Positions 46,292 to 57,812 of a stretch of 64,000 nucleotides of DNA are shown here, piece by piece; position 1 is the first letter of the stretch; each line of letters begins with the position of its first letter. The notes under the pieces are model-generated. The model did no database searches, was not told where the DNA came from, and worked only from the letters and a program-made list of their open reading frames with translations. Position numbers and translations under genes: made by a program. This DNA is from [Phialemoniopsis] sp. UDSM-2020 (taxonomy: Eukaryota; Ascomycota; Sordariomycetes; Thyridiales; Thyridiaceae): assembly GCA_018873225.1 (NCBI GenBank), contig JAEILZ010000006.1, positions 1,364,001-1,428,000 on the forward strand, read 5' to 3'.

Positions 46292-47044
46292 TTACCTGAC
46301 ACCTCTCCCGCGGGCTGTTCCTCTCGTGCCACCGAACCCTCTTCCAATGCCAGAACCGCTTCGAGTGCGTTGAAGACTAGTTGTGCTGGTGTCTGACATG
46401 CTGCTGTTGCCTCCGCGACCGATACCCGACCCTCGTGAGTAGACTCGTCCGCGTCCTCTGGTACCGCGACCCACTCCCCTGCTCGAAGAAGACGACGAAG
46501 AGCCGGCCAGTCTCTGCCGTTCCTCCTCCTCAGCCTTCCTCCGCGCAGCTTCCCGTCGGCGCTCTAACTCTTCGGCCTTGCGCTCCGCTTCCTGCTGCTT
46601 GCGCAGATTGTCGCTCTCCATCTCCACCAGGTCCTGCGTCGCGCCCTTGAACTCCGGGTTCAATATCAGGCGCTGGTTGTGCTCGGTTTGCGATAGGATC
46701 CTCGTCCAGGTGTTCAGCAATGTAGATGCATTGTTCACCGTTTGTGATACATTCTGGTGCCGCTTGTTTAGCGTCTTGCGATTCTCTACCAAGTGTGGAC
46801 TCGGCGCATATGCCCACCAACTTACATTCATATTGCCCTTGGCCCGCTCCAAAGTCCCAAGGACACCCTCGATGACTTCGTTTATATTGCGCACGCCCTC
46901 CAGCTCTCGTCGCAGGGCGGCCTCGCGCACTTCTTCTGCGTCGAATCGCACATTCTGATTGGTCGGGGTCTTGGGCCTGTCCTCGGAATCGGAGACGGGG
47001 TCTGCTTTCGCCGGGGACGAGGAGAAGAGGTCGGATGAGTCCAT
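46292..47044 (-). CDS. DUO1: DASH complex subunit DUO1
   Basis: The DASH/Dam1 ring couples kinetochores to microtubules. The frame is open over 250 codons, but a GT-AG segment of 72 nt (46825-46754, GTAAGT donor) is in frame and without stops. Removing it gives 226 aa and joins ERAKGNMN directly to NVSQTVNNASTLLNTWTRIL, as in other Duo1 proteins. The retained version would insert a stretch with WWAYAPSPHLVENRKTL unlike the family. Exons: 47044-46826 and 46753-46292. Conserved Duo1 block: LRRELEGVRNINEVIEGVLGTL and LLNTWTRILSQTEHNQRLIL. A Glu/Arg coiled coil follows, then a Ser run and an Arg-Gly-rich tail, which may contact microtubules. Divergent from the unrecognised nuclear protein gene. 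Confidence 0.9.
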   Translation of the reverse strand: MDSSDLFSSSPAKADPVSDSEDRPKTPTNQNVRFDAEEVREAALRRELEGVRNINEVIEGVLGTLERAKGNMNVSWWAYAPSPHLVENRKTLNKRHQNVSQTVNNASTLLNTWTRILSQTEHNQRLILNPEFKGATQDLVEMESDNLRKQQEAERKAEELERRREAARRKAEEEERQRLAGSSSSSSSRGVGRGTRGRGRVYSRGSGIGRGGNSSMSDTSTTSLQRTRSGSGIGRGFGGTRGTARGRGVR

Positions 47045-48004
47045 GATGGCGGGTCGGTGTGTTATAGTGCTGCAAGGGGTCGCAAACCAACTCTCGATAA
47101 CTGGAATCTGGGCAGCAATGTTGTTAGCGATTGTGAAACCGACACTTGTTCAAAGGGATGACGTTGTCTGTTGTTGTTTACGCATCTAGGGTCCTTTTTT
47201 CCTTGGATTGTGTGGAGGTCGTCAATTGGGCAGATGGAGGGGTTGCCAGCAGCTCTGGTGGGATTGGCCCGCTGCGACGCGTCGAGATACAGTGGGGCGG
47301 CATCCCGAAAAACGCGCCAGACGCGTTTCGCTTAATTTACTGCCCTGGAAGTGGAAAATTCGGTACCCAAAAAGCACGGGCCGCACTGGAGAAGCGTGGC
47401 AGGGGGGGCTTGTAGGGCCGTTGTACAGGTCATTTTGCAGGAGGTTGGGAACGGCCACAGCAGGGGGTGTCGCAGTCAGGAGCCGGGCCGCCCAACCAAC
47501 AAACGACCGGGACAGCACCAGCCTCCTCTCTCCCTCCATTCGCCTCGATGCAATTTCTCCCCCAACTCCATCATCACCAAACCACCACCATTCCCTCCCT
47601 CTTTCTTTTGCGATCACACCAAATTTCAAAAGCACAATTTGAGCTTCTTGCTTAATTGGATAATGCTTTGAATACCCCTGAGTTTGCTCAAGACTTTATT
47701 CCTACACTATTGTATATTTTCTTTGAACTTGTGTATTCTGAAGCTGAGGCCTTTCTCACCACCAACCCTTATCACCAGTTCATATCAAGTCACAGCAACA
47801 ACCTGTGCAGCTTCGATCCTCACCAGTTCTAACTCCTCAGCTACTTGCTCATACTTTCAATCTTTGTCTCTTGACCTTTCTATCTGAAAGAGACTTTGTC
47901 AATCAAGCGACTCGGCAACTTGCGGTGTGGTTTCGGCCTCGTCAATAGACAAAGGACTTTCCGTCATTCACCCACTCAAGCCCGCCGGCTTGGTCGCCTT
48001 CACC
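47045..48004. promoter_or_regulatory. Divergent promoter of DUO1 and nuclear-protein gene with clustered MCB-like elements
   Basis: The 960-bp spacer carries ACGCGT (47277-47282), ACGCGC (47312-47317) and ACGCGT (47321-47326) within 50 bp, the same arrangement seen upstream of MCM10/RNH202. Downstream lies a pyrimidine- and CA-rich stretch (47500-47990), probably the 5' UTR of the plus-strand gene. Control by an MBF-like factor is inferred. Confidence 0.6.
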
Positions 48005-49381
48005 ATGGACACACCTACAGCAACAACACCTTCTCCTCCTTCACACCTCCACACCCCACCAACTCCCAAGCACGGCTACAGTGATTCTTGGGAACCCTAC
48101 TCGCCGCGCAAATCAGCTCGACTCTCATCACAACAACAAACATCAGCTGCGAGGACCCCTTCCCCGACCTCATCCACAAAGCGCCAACAACAACATCCTC
48201 GATCCCCTCAGTCATCAAGGCGCGATCTCAACGCCATGTCTCCCGCTGCCTCTCCCAAAAAGAAGAGGCTCCCCGCCGTGGACTCATTGCGCCGCGCATC
48301 GGGTCAACTGACCGCGGAGAGCACTGCTCATGCCGCCGCATCACTCGGTCTCAAGAGCAAGACCGAGTCGCGTCAAAATCGTGCCGCAGCTACAGGCATG
48401 CTTCCGACCCCGGCCAAGACACCCGCCCGAAAGCAACCCTCGGCACAAAACGAGGCTAATATCGCCGCTATCGCGCGTAATTTGTTTCACGGCGATGACG
48501 ATGTGCTGCCCATCTACAGCACTCCTACCACTGTCAACAAGAAGAAGCGCGCCAAGAAATACACCGGCTTCTCCATGGACAGCTTCGCCGTCATCGAGGA
48601 CGAGGAGCCAATTCAGATCTTCACCGATACTCGCGAGAGGATTCCCGAGGTCGACAAATCCGCAGAGAATCCCTTCTATGGCCATGGTGCGGCTGCTGCT
48701 CCCGAGCCCATCAAACGCCGGAGCAAGCGCAAGCAGATTTCCGTTGCTGGCGAGGGCACGCAGACCGTTGAGGAAGCTATCCACCGAGACGACGGTTTAG
48801 TCTACGTTTTGTAAGTCATCCCGTTATCACCCAGCCGATTTTTTGAACGGTTCGAACTAACTCTTTTCTGCAGCCGAGGAAAGAAGGTTTTCCGCAAATT
48901 CGATACCGAGGCCGAGAGCGCAGAGAGCGATGTCGCGATTGAGGAAGGCGAGGATAGCCAGCCCAAACACTTCACTCGATCTTCCATCAAGCCTCGTCTG
49001 CTGTTCCCTAGCAAGCCTAAGGCCCCCGAAGAAGTCGACGAGGAGGAGGCCATGACCGACATTGAGGATCGGCTTGAGGAGGACCAGAACGAGCTACCGC
49101 ATACGCCCGCGATGCTTGCTGGCAAGATGCCAGGCACCCCCGAAGCTCCCAAATTCGCACCCGCTTCACCGCCTTCTACTATGCGCGCCACTCGATCGGG
49201 TCACAAAGCCACAGACGACTTGACACCTGCCAAGCTCTCCAGCGGCGGATCTAAGAGAAGTCCCTTCGACGACTGGCGCCGCTCCAAGAGTAGCAGTACT
49301 GGAGCTGGCCAGAAGCGCTCAGCTGCAGAGATGGGCTCTGTCGGCCCAGCCAAGCGAGCCCGCCATTCCCATGCTCTGTGA
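48005..49381 (+). CDS. Unrecognised Ser/Pro-rich nuclear protein with many CDK-type sites
   Basis: Not recognised. Two exons (48005-48810, 48874-49381) encode 437 aa from an ATG in good context (CACCATGG); an in-frame Met at 47927 is less likely. The protein is mostly disordered. It has numerous Ser/Thr-Pro sites, several of full CDK form: YSPRK, ASPKKK, TPAKTPARK. Basic NLS-like runs are present (KKKRLP, KKKRAKK, KRRSKRK). The most family-like block runs from NIAAIARNLFHGDDDVLPIYSTP through KKYTGFSMDSFAVIEDEEPIQIFTDTRERIPEVD to KSAENPFYG, then DDGLVYVFRGKKVFRKF. The C-terminus is acidic then basic. Position opposite DUO1 with MCB-like elements, plus CDK sites, suggests a cell-cycle-regulated nuclear protein. 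Confidence 0.8.
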
Positions 49382-50252
49382 AGAGTGACATAGGGACAGT
49401 ATGAACAGCTCCTGCGTGTCTCATACAACATCATATTCATACTGTGACATCCGTACATGGACTGTCTTTTTTTGTCAACGATTTTGCGACGGATTTTGAC
49501 GGCTCTGTACTTTGGGAAAGCGACAGTAACGGCACACATCAAGTGTCCTTCATGGAGTTTTATTAGAATTGCGGGACATATGGGTATCGGCCTTCTGGAC
49601 AGGCATGAGTTTTACGGATCAGAGATTCCCAACACTGGTTTTCGTTTGTTAGACTTTAGTTTACTGGACCGAGATCGTAAAGTGTCCTTCATGCCAATGA
49701 TCAAGTCTTGTTTTCTCCACAAAGTTTTAATCTTAACTGAGCTGCAAGTGACAGTGATTGTATATATACGCTGGTTGATAAGGCTGAATTCAACTTCAAC
49801 ACACCTGCCATACCACGACTTCATCTCACTCAAAGCCTTGCAAGGCCACAGACTTGAACTAGTCTCAAGACTGTCTTCTGTTAGCCTCCACTGCTCTATC
49901 CAAAAGACAACAAAATGGCGCCTGAAGAACGATGATGTCGTAAAAGCCAACGCGCACCTAATCTTTAGACGTGTCTAGCCCCGCCCCCGCTTTCGTGAAC
50001 TTTTTACAAGATGAGAGGATCCCAATCGCTTGGCTTTACTAGCAAGTCAACATAGTCTTCGTTCAAGACGTAATAGTCTTTTCTTCTTGGACGAAAATTA
50101 CTCTTCTGTCTTTATACATCCGATCTACTTCCATTTGCCGTCCCAATTGGGCCATCCTCGATGACTTGACAGCTCTGAGAACTGATCATCACGTCATTTG
50201 TTCTCTCACTCTCACAATCACACTCCGTACAGACTTCGATAACAGAGTCAAG
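49382..50252. other. Intergenic, no gene seen
   Basis: 870 bp, AT-richer. A 14-nt word, AAGTGTCCTTCATG, occurs twice (about 49541 and 49681). The 173-codon open frame crossing the region (49457-49978) is not protein-like and has no conserved motif. Confidence 0.5.
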
Positions 50253-53101
50253 ATGCATATCCTCGTAACGAACGACGACGGGCCTCCGAGCCCGCACTCG
50301 TCGCCCTACGTCCACTCACTCGTCCGCGCCCTCCAGGCAGCAGGCCACACCGTCTCCGTCTGCCTCCCGCACACCCAGCGCTCCTGGATCGGCAAGGCGC
50401 ACCTCATCGGCCACACCGTCAGGCCGACGTACTACCGCCCGCCCACCGAGGCCGCCTCCCCGATCCCCGCAGGCCTGCCCGGCGCCACGGACGACGGGTC
50501 CACACACACGCGGCCCTGGCGGCGGTCGGGCGCCGGCGACGAGTCCGCGCCGCCCGAGGAGTGGGTGCTCGTCGACGGCACGCCGGCCAGCTGCGTGCAG
50601 ATCGGCCTGCACCACTTCTTCAAGGAGCGCGGCCCTGTCGACCTCGTCGTCTCGGGGCCCAACTACGGGCGCAACACGACGGCCGTGTTCGCCCTGAGCA
50701 GCGGCACGCTCGGCGGCGCCCTCGAGGCGGCCGTCTGCCGCCGCCGGTCCGTCGCGCTGAGCTACGCCTTCTTCACCCGCAACCACGACCCGGCGATCGT
50801 CGGCGCCGCGACGCGGCACTCGGTGCGCGTCATCGAGGCGCTGGCGGCCAAGTTCCCGACGGACGGGTCTGTTGATGTGTACAGCGTCAACGTGCCGCTG
50901 GTCGAGGCGGTCGACACGCACAAGACGCTGTGGACGAACATGCTGCAGAACTACTGGAGCGAGGGTGGGTGCTTCCAGGAGGTCGAGGGCGACGAGGCGG
51001 ACGAGGATGAGGCGGAGGAGAGGATACGCGAGGGCCGGGACGGGGAGGTCGCTGCCACTGCCGCCGGCGGGCATGGAGGAGACGCAGCGTCGGGGAGCCA
51101 GCATGTGCACAAGCACTTCAAGTGGGCGCCGAGGTTCACGGACGTGTATCGCAGCGTGGAGGAGGCGCCACCTGGAAACGATGGTTGGGCTGTTAAGGAG
51201 GGATATACGAGGTAAGTTTTTGTCGACCATGGCGCGGAATCCCCTTTCCCAACAGTTCACTCGAAGCTGACCATATCCAGTGTCACGGCTATAAAGGCGA
51301 ATTTCTGGGCGGCAGCAACAGATCTGCACGGCCAGGAGTTGGAGCTGTAAGTGTAAAGTCTTCTTGTCTTGTTGCGCATCTACATTATGCAAGATGTTGG
51401 TGCGGCGGAAGGTATGGACGACGTCTGCATGTCTGGAGTATAAAACGTGAGCATGGGCTACGATAGACTCGAAAGGGGCTTGGTATAGACATCTCTAGAT
51501 ACGACTACTAGAACCAAAGACAACAACATACGTAGACAAGAGCCGTATACGACTTTGGCCTTGTCTATCGCATTACATACTCTGCATTGCCTGACCATGG
51601 AGCTCACCCCCTGACTGATTGCAATTGTTGTAGGGAACCTAGTCAGACAGCACTGGCAAGCAGACCCAAGCCTACAGATGCAAATGCCGACGCAGAACAC
51701 ATCTACGCCCTCATCGACTATGAGGACCCCTATGTACAGCCGCTCATCCTTTCCGCCTTCGATAAGCTCATCCCCAAGGAGCGATACACCCTCCTGGCGC
51801 CGCCACCATCGTCAGAATCAACCGACAATGAGATATCTCTATTATCACTCTTGCCAAAACTCGACGCCAAGGTCCTGCAGATCAGTCCGTATGAAAGCAT
51901 CGACTTCGAGTACGCTGGCACACACCCATCAACGTCACTGGTCAACAGCTACATGATTCGCAAGGCTCTGATCCGCAAGCACTTTTTGTCATCGACGGTG
52001 GATCACTGGGTTGCGAAACACCCGGATTCGGTGCTCAAGACACATGTCAAGCGGAGTGAGGCGTTCGAGGTCGACTATGCCGAGTTCCTGGATGATGCGC
52101 TTATCGAGGCGTTCGATCTCAGAGCGAGTCTAGAGAAGAACGAGGGAGGCGCCCTCGATGGCGAGGTTGAGGACGAAGAGGAGGCTGAAAAGGGGCAGCA
52201 GGACGGCGAGGCAGCAACAGGAGGCCTCGATCAGGGGTCGTCACAGGAGTGGTGGATTCTGAAGCCAGGCATGAGCGACCGCGGCCAGGGGATCAAGCTA
52301 TTCCACACGATGGATGAGCTACAGGGCATATTCGACGTCTGGGAGGAAGATCAGCCCGACACCGACGACGAAGACGAGGAGGAAGAGGACAACACAGCCG
52401 GCGGGAACGACAACGACGAGGGCAAGGACTACATCACGACGTCTCACCTACGACACTTTGTGGCTCAGCCTTACATACACCCGCCCCTATTGCTGCCCAG
52501 TATGCAGAACCGCAAATTTCACATCCGCACGTACGTCCTGTGTACGGGGGCCATGAAAGTGCACGTCTTCCGCCCCATGCTCGCCCTCTTCGCGGGCAAG
52601 CCTTACGTCGCCCCCTGGGAGGATGCCAGCGAGCTCGACGCCCACCTCACCAATACCTGCCTGCAAAAGGAGGACGGCTCGGGGTCGGTGAGGGAGGGCG
52701 CCGTCGCGCGGTTTTGGGACCTGCCCGATCTCGAGACGACGTCGTCCTCGTCGTCAGGCGTCTCCAAGGAGTCCATCTTTGCGCAGATCTGCGACGTGAC
52801 GGGCGAGGTCTTCGAGGCGGCGGCCAGGGCCATGATGGTGCACTTCCAGCCCCTGCCCGCCGCGTTCGAGGTCTACGGGCTCGACTTCCTCGTCGACGCG
52901 GCGGGGACCGCCTGGCTTCTCGAGGTCAACGCCTTCCCGGACTTCAAGCAGACCGGGGATGAGCTCAGCGAGATCGTGGCGGAGTTCTGGGCAGGCGTGC
53001 TTCGCCTCGCCGTTGGGCCCTTTGCTGGAGTACCAGCGGGCGATCGTGACGCGGACAGTGATATGGTACTTGTGCGCGAGGTTGACCTGGGCAGGCGGTA
53101 A
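50253..53101 (+). CDS. PBY1: PBY1-like fusion: SurE nucleotidase domain plus tubulin-tyrosine-ligase-like domain
   Basis: Three exons (50253-51211, 51281-51346, 51634-53101) encode 830 aa. Residues 1-300 are SurE-like: MHILVTNDDG with the metal-binding Asp pair, WVLVDGTPASCVQIGL, DLVVSGPNYGRN, SSGTLGGALEA and VYSVNVPL. After a short linker exon, the C-terminal part (about 360-830) is TTL/ATP-grasp: ALIDYEDPYVQPLIL, YMIRKALIRKHFL, WWILKPGMSDRGQGI, HLRHFVAQPYIHPPLLL, KFHIRTYVLC and WLLEVNAFPDFKQTG, whose Glu-Val-Asn is the expected Mg-ATP motif. Yeast Pby1 has this fusion and associates with P-bodies. An acidic insert breaks up the ATP-grasp fold. The second intron is 287 nt, far longer than others here. 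Confidence 0.9.
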
Positions 53102-56100
53102 AAGACATCCTCATCCGGGTGCCCTTGAAGGGAACCCGTCCGGCGGGAAAAGCTGCGAGACTAAGATACCTAGTATGATTATACTAATGTCACCGCCATT
53201 CTCTTGGCAATATCAGTGAGCCGTTGTGTCGTCTAATACGCGGGACGAGATGGGAGCCCAGAGCATCTGTGCAGTCCGTGCCAAGAAGACTGGTGATCTC
53301 CTACGAAGTAGCAAGCTGCATTTTAGACTTGCATATGGCTCGTGGGAGGTGGAGTCCATTTGGCCCCCAAAAGCATTATCTAGGCTTTCTTCCTACTTGG
53401 TCCTTTCGGAGCTACTGTGGGCACTTTGGTCATATCAAGGTTCGGGAGGGCAGCCGGTTACTCCACCGTCATGTTGATCGGAGGATGCAAGTGGGCAACC
53501 GGGCAGTGATGTGTTGACAAAGACTTGCAAGAATACCTACGTAGTGAAGGCTTTTGAGCTCCGTTATCAAGGACCGTGATTTCACCAACAAGACCAAGAG
53601 GACTTGGCATACGGCAGTTGAGTCCAGTAAAGGCAGGTCCCAGCTTAGGGTCTCGGTATCAACTTGGCGTACGTTGCGGCTCGAGGATAAAATGAGAATC
53701 GGGTGAGACTAACACGCCGGTCCGGGAAAGGCCTGGAGATCTGCCTTGGGGCACCACGCAGATTTGCACATCGGCTACCAACAAGGTGGTGGGAGCCAAG
53801 TAACAAGTCCGGCGCTTCGCAGAGCACAGCCTCATCCCCCATCTGCAAACCCCTCATATCTACATAGGATATTGACGATACAAATCTCTTGGCAGGCGTA
53901 TGAGGATATGAGGTTTTATCATGAGGCAATTTATTCTTGCAGATGGGTGGTTGTGCCCGTCTCGAGACGCTGATCGAGGTGCAAGTCTTGGCGGCGCTCG
54001 CCATCGTCCAGAGCACATTACTCGCGACCAGAGGCTACCCCAGTGTCCCATCTTGCGAGAGCCTTGGATCACGGTACGAACTCGTCCTGCAGGATCGACA
54101 GGGCAGAGTGAGAATGTGTGGAGAACTGGAGAGCTCTTCCCCAGCCAGTGACGAGTCGGCTGTAGAGTTGTTGGAGGTTGGAGCGCACAATAAGCGTTCC
54201 TCCATGAGGGCTGCCAAGAACATAGTCTTTTGCTCCGCCTCATTGAGTTTTTGCGCAAATACGCTTGCAAGAGGCCTCTCACTGCGCTTTGCGGCGAGGT
54301 CTCGAGCGCTTACAGTCTCACTTGTTCCCCAGCGCGAGACGGAGCATGATGTCGTGAGCTGGAAGCCAAGAACCCTCTGGAATGTGCGCCGAGGGAGCTA
54401 GAGGCCTGATATCAGATCTTGGCCCGAGTTTGGCATGCGTCGCAGCAATGACATGCGGCAGTCGCACTGGGCAACGACGATGGCATTGCTATCGCAAACT
54501 GTCGCATGTTGCGCGAGCGACTGCAACTTGATGGAACACTCAAGGCCTTGCCTCCGCGGGATCGGCGTCGTGGCGACTCCAGAGGGCTCCGAAACCTGAA
54601 GTTCGTTGAGTTGATTGAGGCTGAGCAATCATAACGTGTCGATGAGATAAGCTGAAAAGAACCGTTTCCAATTGGAAGAGTTCTGGAAGGTCAACAGTGT
54701 TCGGTCGTATATGTGAGTATGGAATTGTCTCTACGGATCTCGGGTACCGCATCATCCGTCTGAATGCGTCCCAGATTGACGGTTCAGGCAGGCGGGACAT
54801 TGCCGCCAAGCGAATCATAGATACCGTACATTTAATGCGAACATAACATTGAAAAGATACCTTATGGATAAGGGATCTGCTGCAAGATATTACGACGGAT
54901 GAGAATTATCCCCTTTCGGGTGGTGCCCGAAGACACCGGCGTCCCTCATCTCCGGGGCGCGAAATGATGCCTGTCGAGTACGTATATGACAGGGTATCTC
55001 GTCCCTGGCTTGAATTGTGCATACAAGCACAAAAACAAGACGCGCTCAATCTTAAAATCACCAAGAAATTGGCGCGCAGGAAAAGGCTTGGATAACACCG
55101 TGACGGGAGGACAGGCTCGACTGACGTGCCCCCTTTTCTCTTCTTGTCTTGAAATAACACATCGTGACTGGGTCGGGGCGGCAGATGGCTTCTTCAAAGC
55201 GAGATTCAAGGTTTTTGGTGATGGCCGCACTAGGCATCGCCAAAAAGCCACTTTCGTAACCGAACGAGGATCTTATCACAACCCACAATTCTTTAATGCA
55301 GCGCAATTTTTGAGGCTGGCATTGTCCTGCACATGTGAGAGGGCCGGTTATGATGGGGATTCAAAGACATCCAACCATCAAATATGCGGTCGCGCACACA
55401 TCGACGAGGTCATGCTCTCTGTAAGTACGTGCTTCGTAGACTGAACGCTGGCGCCAAACAAGGGGACCCAACGCTCGGATGGCCAGATCTGGATGGGATG
55501 TAAGGGTTGCTTCTGGGGTCTGCTTGATTGGCTCTCAACCTGAGATGGGACCCAAAACGACAGCGTTTCATGAAACGGAACCGTCGAAAATAGCCACCCT
55601 CAGATGTCGATTTGGCGGAGGCACTGGTCCCTTCCGCCAAGTGCCGAGAAGAGAACCTCAAACCGCCGAGCCAGAAGAGGTGCCCGATGGACAGGTAGGT
55701 GCAGAACGTGCTGCACACTCTGGGGAAACCGATTGGCATCGACGCCGGGAGGTGCGGCGGTTGCACCTTGGATCCCTTATTCAGCCACCAATCGAGCCGA
55801 TATTGACGATCCCGCAACGACGATGCGCACAGAATTCCTCAACAAATTGTGAGGCAAGTTTCGCAAGAGGCGAAAACACTAAGAGCACTGCCCTCTTGGA
55901 CCCAGCACAGCTGATTGCTCTCCCGGATAGCCTGGATCCAATGTCCTCCGTACGAGTCCGGAAGTTCGAGCCAAGGGATATCGGGAGAGGCAGCTCACCC
56001 GGACTAACACCACCGGTGTACAACACATCAAAAGCACTTGGAAGCGTCAGACCGCCTCGCATGTGGCTCTTTGGCGCCTGAGTAAGTGAGTAAGGGCCCC

Positions 56101-57812
56101 TCTACAGTAGTCACCTGGCCACCTGTAAGCTGCTGTGACTTGTTCTTACATGGTCCATTAGGGCAGTCTAAAATCTTGATGAGCCCTTCTCCATGACGAA
56201 TTGCGGTGGCACAATGTGTGCGATTCAGCTTGTTTCCTGCTAAGGAGACCTTCCTTGATAGGCATCATAACGGCGGCAAGCGGGGGTGCACGGGCAGACG
56301 ATTTGTCGCAGGTGACGGGACACTCTGTACATGCTCGGACGGGATGGCAACTTTGTTTACGAATGATGGTGGCTGGAGTTGCCATCCAGATCCCGCCGTC
56401 GTCGGCTTGGTGATGATAATGACGACTTGTGTGTCTTGGCAGCCGGCACTATCTATCTCTCTTTTATTGTAGCATCGTCACTTATGGAGATGGAGGCCTG
56501 CACACGATGTTAGTGACATGACAGACTGGCGGGCTCGCTCTGGCAGAGAGTTTAAAACGCTTCTGAAAGCGGAGCACCTACGGTACCTAGGTGGCTCTAG
56601 ACTCCCCAGCGAAAGGCAGAGAGAGGCAAAGGTCCAGAATCCCTGCTTGGCATCAACGATATCCAAGTCGATCTGTAGCTCGCCCCCCATGTCCGGATCC
56701 CTGCAGTAGCGGGCCCGTTGATAGGCCCGTGGGAACCCACATTGCAGGAGCACTGCCTCACTCTTGGCGGTACTGGGAGGCCACCACCCACTGGGATTTG
56801 CGCTCTAGCTGCACCCTTTGTGCACCCAAAGCACTTGTTTCTTCTGGGGGATCTCGAAAATGCTTCCCGCAACCGTGCTAGTCGTGCAGGGGGCGCCCCA
56901 CTGTCCCACAGGTAGACCGAGACGTGGATACCGCCCCGTCACCTTGACTGACAGGCGCCCGCTCCCTGGAATACGGGTCTCCCTCAGGTACCTCTGCCCC
57001 CTTCCTCCATTTGGCTGTTGCTGTAATTGTTTGACCCAGCCAAATTCATATACACACCACTTTCACTTCACTCGCTCATTACCAAGATCTCAGTCTTCCC
57101 TTGAACTTGGATTTTGACTGCAGGCTTATCCCGCTCGAAGGTTTTTCTTTATTTACCCTCCGACAGGAAACCTGCACGCCTCTGGACCAGTGACGTTCAT
57201 TCGCCATGCTTGCCCAACGACTGCTGCTTGCTTAACATCCACACTAGCTTGCTTGCTCCTTCCTCCCAAGTACCCTTGCAATCTCCCTTTTCGAACAGCA
57301 GAGCTTTGGCAGTGGCAAACATGCTGGGATCCTCTTGACATATCAACAGCCTCAATACCATTGTCAGAGATCTTCGACACGACCATTCCATCAACTCAAC
57401 CCTTTGCGCATTGCTCGACACGACACGAGGCCGACATCCACTCTTCACCGTGCCTTCGCCGCCTGCGCCCTCGCCGCTGGCGTCCTCCTGCCCCATTTGA
57501 CAGGTGCTATTTTCCGACCGAGCCCTCTCGATTGGGAAGACTCTGAGAGGAACTGTTGGGAACGGTGTATTTCAAGGTAGGAAATCCTCCGCGCTGCCTC
57601 CCAAAAGCTGCCCTAGCGGCTCAAAATCAGAGTTCAAACTCGCTCTCGTTACCAAGTGCGCCTATTTGCACAGCCTCATGGCCAACGTCACCAAAGGCTG
57701 AAACCTTCAACACACGACCCGCCAGAGGGAACCTTGGCCTGGAGACAAAGCCCTTGCTGACTGACGACTTCGCCCTCTAATAGGCATCGTATAATCATCC
57801 ATCCAAGTCATC
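53102..57812. other. 4.7-kb region without a convincing gene
   Basis: No open frame here has recognisable motifs, a signal peptide or splice-consistent extension. A 154-codon plus-strand frame (53937-54401) and a 200-codon frame (55479-56081) exist but look accidental. The right-hand 0.7 kb (57000-57812) is pyrimidine-rich and probably the promoter and 5' UTR of the Ca2+-ATPase gene, with short upstream frames. Old repeats or a non-coding RNA could be hidden here. Confidence 0.45.

Noticed and set aside
49457..49978. 173-codon frame downstream of the nuclear-protein gene
   Set aside because: AT-rich region, no motif, no sensible start context.
50316..51392. 358-codon minus-strand frame opposite the SurE domain
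   Set aside because: Antisense shadow of a GC-rich coding exon; lacks any domain, while the plus strand has intact SurE motifs.
53937..54401. 154-codon plus-strand open frame
   Set aside because: No recognisable motif, no splice-consistent extension, and overlapping open frames on the other strand are equally long; treated as chance.
55479..56081. 200-codon plus-strand open frame
   Set aside because: Composition is not protein-like and there is no domain or signal; GC-rich DNA gives such frames by chance.
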